DNA of 64,000 bases from Onchocerca lupi. Lineage: Eukaryota; Nematoda; Chromadorea; Rhabditida; Onchocercidae. Below the pieces are notes generated by a model. The model was not told the origin of the DNA. It worked only from the letters and a program-made list of their open reading frames with translations, and did no database searches. Shown here piece after piece: positions 59,012-64,000 of this stretch (positions within the stretch are counted from its first letter, which is position 1; each line of letters begins with the position of its first letter). A program made the position numbers and the translations under genes. Location of the stretch: positions 166,493 through 230,492 of the forward strand of contig JAOVVO010000047.1 of assembly GCA_028564675.1 (NCBI GenBank), read 5' to 3'.

Positions 59012-59570
59012 CATTTTCCTTCTTAATTTAAGTTTTGCCATTCCAAGCTTGAACTCGATCAAGTTCATTTTTATGTAATTTTTAAATGATAAAAAAAAGG
59101 TGTTAATGACTTTTCGATTTTATTAATCTTAAGTAGTGCTACCAGATGAGCACACAGTACTTTTGGAACTTCAATTTACATCATATTTTTACGTGATTTT
59201 TCGAATTCTGCAAATTGTTCCCTTTCCCTATCGCGATTTGTTTTAGACTTTCACTTTTTTAACATGATATTACAACAACAAAATTAGACAGTATAAATTT
59301 AGAGTGGAAGAATATTAGTTAGCAGCAAATTTAAAGTATGCTAAAAATCAAGTTTAAAATTTAAATTCATGATCTGGATTGCTATCTTTGAAAGTTTCTC
59401 TCATATCCTTTTTTCAGAAAAACAACATGATACACGATTCCAGACAAAGAAAAGGAAGAAAACAGCATGTAATGTAAAAACACGCAATTTTGTTGACTGT
59501 ACTGAGAAGATCATAGAATTGCACTCTTCATTTTCTATTAGTAATCAAACCGTTATCTGAACAAAAAAAA
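59012..59570. other. Intergenic between convergent genes
   Basis: Holds the 3' ends of the acyltransferase (+) and usp-39 (-). No exon is supported; the 63-codon frame at 59369-59560 has no family. Clear poly(A) signals were not singled out. Confidence 0.4.
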
Positions 59571-62500
59571 TTATTGTTCCATTTTGTTCATAGTTTCTCC
59601 TTCATCTTCCTCCGTCTCACCAGCTCGCTGTTCACGTGTTTTTGAAGTATTCAAACGCCAAATCTAAAATTTTCCAAGAAATTTCTATTTAATTTTGGTT
59701 CATAACTAATACAACTGCAATTTGAATATATCAAGCCACTAAGGATCATTCATCATTAGTAATACTAAACAAGTACTGACAAATGAGACAACCTGTATAT
59801 AAGATTCGGCTAGCGTAATCATCTGCGGTAATATTTCTTTCACATGCAAATCTTCCAATTCATACCATTTTTGCGTACCCTGAAATAACCCAAGTAACTG
59901 ATGGCAATTCGATGTAGCGTATCCTTTTCGAATGAGATATGGAAGAAAAACAGTCTTGCATCTATTAATCGAAAATATGTGACAAAAAAAACCGAACATT
60001 GTGAAGAATTTGGACACGATAGGAACCCGATGATGGTGGACCATCATGAACAATATTTGAAACGAGATCATAAGTAGTATATTTATGCAGAGGACGCATC
60101 TCTTCTGCCAAACAATCATACAAGTCAACATTGCTGAAATGGAAAAATGTTCGTCATAACCACTCACAGTTTCCTCGCTTTTGAAATTATAAAGTCATCA
60201 GTATGATAGCAAATTGAATCAAAATAGGAATGCACTCCAAGACTAGAGTACCTATTCGGTTATCAGGAATTATCACGATCGAAATCTAAATCAGTATTGA
60301 ATTATTAAATAATGATCACTGAATTCTAAGTTAATCATTCTCTTCTTGTTAAAGGATAATGCAAACATTTCATTCATTACCTTATAGGAAAATTGACAAT
60401 TGTAGGATTTTTTTCGACGAACCACTGATTCTTATGAAATCGTTTGTAAGTTATAATTAAATAAGGCGGCAAACGGACCAGTTGAAAACGTTTCATGAAA
60501 TTTTCACTATATGTTTTATATTCCTGAAACAGAGCATAATTGAAATGATCAAATAAGGGAATTTCAGTGCATTTAGTAATGTCCTTCACCTAATATTAAA
60601 CAAGACACGAAAAAAAAAAAAAAAAGGAAAAAAAATTTGAAACAAAAAAGGATAATAACCTTTTCAGTAGCTCCGTTAAATTTAGTCAACAGTACAGAAA
60701 GTGGCACTTGCGGTATAATATTTTGCAACAATTCGTCACGATATAATGGAGCTGCTGGCAAATCCAACGTAAGATAGAGAAATGGAATCTCGAGTTTCTT
60801 TTCTAAAAGAAGGAAGTGCAGCAATGGAGTTCTAATTTGTGCAAGAAAATGAAATCAAATGGACAATAAAATATTCAACATGAATTGCAAAAGAGTACCT
60901 TTGTATTCATCAGTTTCTTGTAACGTTTTTCGTGCTTCTTCAGTTGTTTCCACTGGTATTACTTTCCGTGTGAATTCATGCAACCGACCCCGAAATATCT
61001 TGTAGATAATGGATGACGATGTCTTTCGAGTACCGTTTAATGCTATATGAAGGGTATTCAACAAAAAATTCAAAAACTCCGCTGCGTCACCTGTAATTTC
61101 TTGAAATAAAATGTCGGTCAGAAAATAAGATTCAGTTGTTTTTACTCCAAAAAAAAAAAGACTTTTTTTCTAAGATTACCTAATCGTATATATGTTTATG
61201 TATATAATCATTTCTCGAAAATAACGAAATAAACCTTGCTTGGTGATTTGAAATTTCTTATTGCTGCATAACACGCTGGCTTGTAACATTTCATGAGGTG
61301 AAACATGCGCTTTGAACGCCTTCGGATTCCACAATTTCCTGATCAATTCACCAAAACGCTTCGGCAACAACGTTATCTTATCGCCAGGCGGCCTTTTTAT
61401 ATTTATGTAATTTTCTTCACGTAGGAAGTAATCACGAAGGGGTGGAACATGAGAAAGTGCCTAAAACATAATTTTTCCACCATCTCTATTACTATCGCGA
61501 AATTGTGTATATTGTCTAATTTGCTACAGAATGAGACATTACATCCAATATTACGAACTATAATTATGTCAAAAAAATTGAATGTTAATTACTAACTTTT
61601 GTGTTTAATTAACATCTTGATTCCAAAAACTTCGAAATGAAAACTCACATGCAGAACCACATTTTCATAATCATTTGCTTTGATATTGTTCAGGCCAACA
61701 ACACCTGGATAATAAGTTGTTCCATCAAAAGCTCGAGCCATCTTACCCATCTTATCGATCTCCATGATATATTTTGTCGTATAGGTTGGTTTCAACACAT
61801 ACTGAAGAAACTCAGCCGCTATTTCTTTTTTGGGACCAGTTCAAACATAATTTTTTTCAATTCCTAGAACTGATATAATTGTTATAAAACAACAACCTTG
61901 ATATCATCCAACGATGGATCAATGATCTCATAATTATCTGGCAAACAGTAAAATTTCAAAGTGCTTAAATTCAGGAAGACTCTATGGTTAGTATCCAATG
62001 AATGGGTGTACGCATGAGTGCTGGTGCCTCGGCCCTGAAAATAGAATATTTGAACAACTGAACATTGTGAAAAGTAAGGCCCAGTAAGAATTTTTCCGAT
62101 AATGCCATCGCTAACAATTAACAAATTTTTTACAGTTTTATGATTCACCTGGAAATATTTTCCGCAAACCATACAAGCATAAACATTGATATGTGACAAT
62201 GAAACGGAACACAGTTTTTCGAAATCAAAATCTAACGCGCATCTGCAAAAATAAATTTCGAGTACTTGAAAAGGAACAAAAACTTTCAGCATAAAAACAA
62301 AACCTAATAAATGTGAAATAGAAGAGGATAAAAAAGAAAAGCAAACCTATCAATTGTATCCAAATATGGGCACTGTCGACTTGGCTTTTCAATTTGAGCC
62401 TTTTTTAATGACCAAACTGCATCATTATCCGCATCAAGCAAATCCGGATGTTCCTGTTCCTCCTTCAGTAGCCTGGCAATTTCCAGATCTCTTGCTGTTG

Positions 62501-63573
62501 GCTCTTTTTTGACAGTGTCTGTGATATGCTGTTCTAAAATTGAGCCATTCGTCTCAATCTCCAATCGTGTTCTTGAAAATGTTCCTGAAATTCTTCGTAT
62601 AGAAATATATGAGTGTTATATAATAAACTAGCTCTAAAATGTTTCGAAAAAAAAAAAATTGGATTCAATTAAAAATATTAATTTAAAGAAATGATGATTA
62701 AAGAAGAAAATATACCATCCAGTACTTCACTATTATCATTTCTTTTTTCTTTTTCCATAGAAGAACGACGACGTTTCTCGCTTTTCGAGTGCTATAAACA
62801 ATATTAGTTACATTTTGGAAATGAGAACATCTATTTGAATTTTGCTCCTTAACATAATTAAGATGGCGAAATATTTCCAATCAATTTGAGTATGATTTTG
62901 TTCATACAGTTTTGAAAAATATAATCAGGATATTAGTTCAATCTTGCAAGAAGTTTAAGATATTAGCTGCGTCACAGCTATCCACAATTATGCTAGAAAT
63001 AAATTCTTAACAAATATGTCGCATATAATATAATAAAGACAATATAAAATACTTTTTTTGATGACTTGATATCTTTGTAACTTGAATGCTTTCGTTTTGA
63101 TCGTGTTCGTGAATCATCTCGACTGGTATCACTACCAGAATCTGTTGATCGCGACCGTTTACGCTTTCTGTCCCTTAAACTACTACTGGAATCTTCCTTT
63201 CGACCTTTTCTTGAAGGCTCATTTGATAATTTATCTGGAAATATCAGCATATCGTTGAATAAGGTTATGGCAAATGTTTCCTTTTGAAAATATATTGTTA
63301 GATTTAGATACATTACGAAGAAAAGCATAAAAGTGATAATAAAAGTTTCTAGAACTCGCCAGCTTTAGTTGCTGTTTCATGTTTTTCATTGCCATTCTCA
63401 TTTTCTACCAATTCACCTTCCTCGTTACTTGCAGAAACACCCTGAAGAGATGTTAAGGAAAAGAAAAAAAGCTTAATTTGATTGGTATCAGTAATATAAA
63501 TCCTTACAGGCATCATTTCTTTTGTAACTCCAACAGTTTGTTCACCATTTCGATGACTTTCACTGCGTTCACT
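59571..63573 (-). CDS. usp-39: USP39/Sad1-like spliceosomal protein, 5' end not seen
   Basis: Component needed for tri-snRNP assembly and splicing in the nucleus; a USP-fold protein without peptidase activity. Minus-strand exons: 63508-63573, 63360-63441, 63053-63234, 62716-62791, 62347-62584, 62149-62242, 61897-62034, 61649-61801, 61235-61460, 60899-61090, 60660-60802, 60381-60523, 59998-60133, 59793-59879 and 59571-59663, about 682 residues with no start methionine assigned. The N-terminus is Ser/Arg/Lys-rich (RDRKRKRSRSTDSGSD). A UBP-type zinc finger follows (CPYLDTIDR, DFDFEKLCSVSLSHINVYAC, CGKYFQGRG), then the UCH-like domain from GVVGLNNIKANDYENVVLH to DILPQMI-like LPQMITLAESYIQIW. Where active USPs have NTC, this has AND, so the catalytic Cys is absent as in human USP39. 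The second exon seems to use a GC donor (GCGAGT). The first exon(s) probably lie beyond the window or are unrecognised. Confidence 0.93.
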
Positions 63574-63850
63574 CTGAAAATTGAGCAAAACTTAATACGG
63601 AAAAATGAAATGCTTCCCTTTCTTTTTCTCGAAAAATATGATGAGAGACTTCTAAATTTAGTTATTTCTACAAACGATGTCAAAAGTAATGTATTCCAGA
63701 TCACTCGAGATTCCAGTGTAGAAAGTTCCAATGCAAATTTTAATGTATTATTGATAAACATTTCGAGGAATCAAGAAAATTTTTTTTAATTTCGTTTTCT
63801 ATTCACAGAATGCTCAGATCTACAATAACAACTACAATAATAACGTCAAG
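63574..63850. other. usp-39 upstream intron or 5' region
   Basis: A CAATTTTCAG acceptor (minus strand) directly precedes exon 63573, so an upstream exon should exist. None is convincing in the remaining bases; the 103-codon plus and 82-codon minus frames here lack family features. Confidence 0.4.
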
Positions 63851-63877
63851 TTATGACACTAATAATAAACAGAAAAT

Positions 63878-63905
63878 AATAATAATAATAATAATAATAG
63901 TGTAA

Positions 63906-63946
<41 letters not shown>

Positions 63947-63947
63947 A

Positions 63948-64000
<53 letters not shown>
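63878..64000 (+). repeat. (AAT)n then (TAG)n microsatellite
   Basis: (AAT/ATA)n at about 63878-63898 runs into TAG trinucleotides from about 63906 to the end of the window, interrupted by TAATAG twice. The array continues past the window edge. Confidence 0.95.

Noticed and set aside
1..64000. tRNA, rRNA and CRISPR features
   Set aside because: No tRNA T-loop/acceptor pairing, rRNA core sequence or spaced identical repeats were recognised; the tandem arrays lack unique spacers.

Overview
The window looks like nuclear DNA of a parasitic-type nematode, most likely a filarial or other spirurid worm. It is very AT-rich, with long A and T tracts. Its genes have many small exons separated by AT-rich introns ending in TTTCAG-type acceptors, and several start codons sit just behind an acceptor-like sequence, as in spliced-leader trans-splicing. 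Species identity is inference; no rRNA or tRNA gene was recognised. All gene models were assembled by eye from splice sites, reading phase and remembered family sequence.

Layout. 1.4-8.1 kb (+): four-pass membrane protein, LAPTM-like. 9.2-10.5 kb: decayed coding-like relic. 11.9-19.0 kb (+): dihydroxyacetone/triose kinase (DhaK plus DhaL), with a Helitron relic in intron 8. 22.6-25.1 kb (+): GINS subunit PSF1. 26-34.5 kb: a protein-poor interval with four strong stem-loops read as a microRNA locus; one has the miR-61/44/279 seed, two the miR-2/250 seed and one a miR-96/263-like seed. 34.6-38.5 kb (-): secreted cysteine-rich protein. 41.6-42.1 kb: a short-period minisatellite. 42.6-45.2 kb (+): otubain deubiquitinase. 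46.3-49.0 kb: degraded BEL/Pao LTR retrotransposon. 49.1-52.9 kb (-): a small multi-exon gene of uncertain family with a scrambled Helitron relic in its last intron. 53.6-54.1 kb (-): tiny two-exon membrane protein. 55.6-59.0 kb (+): LCLAT1/acl-8-type lysophospholipid acyltransferase. 59.6-63.6 kb (-): the USP39 spliceosomal protein, 5' end not seen. The last ~130 bases are a trinucleotide microsatellite.

The protein genes are mostly unrelated housekeeping functions: replication (PSF1), splicing (USP39), deubiquitination (otubain), carbohydrate and lipid metabolism (DAK, acyltransferase). Nothing suggests an operon; acyltransferase and USP39 are convergent, tail to tail. The least ordinary part is the microRNA interval, followed by the Helitron and BEL/Pao relics and several diverged tandem-repeat fields.
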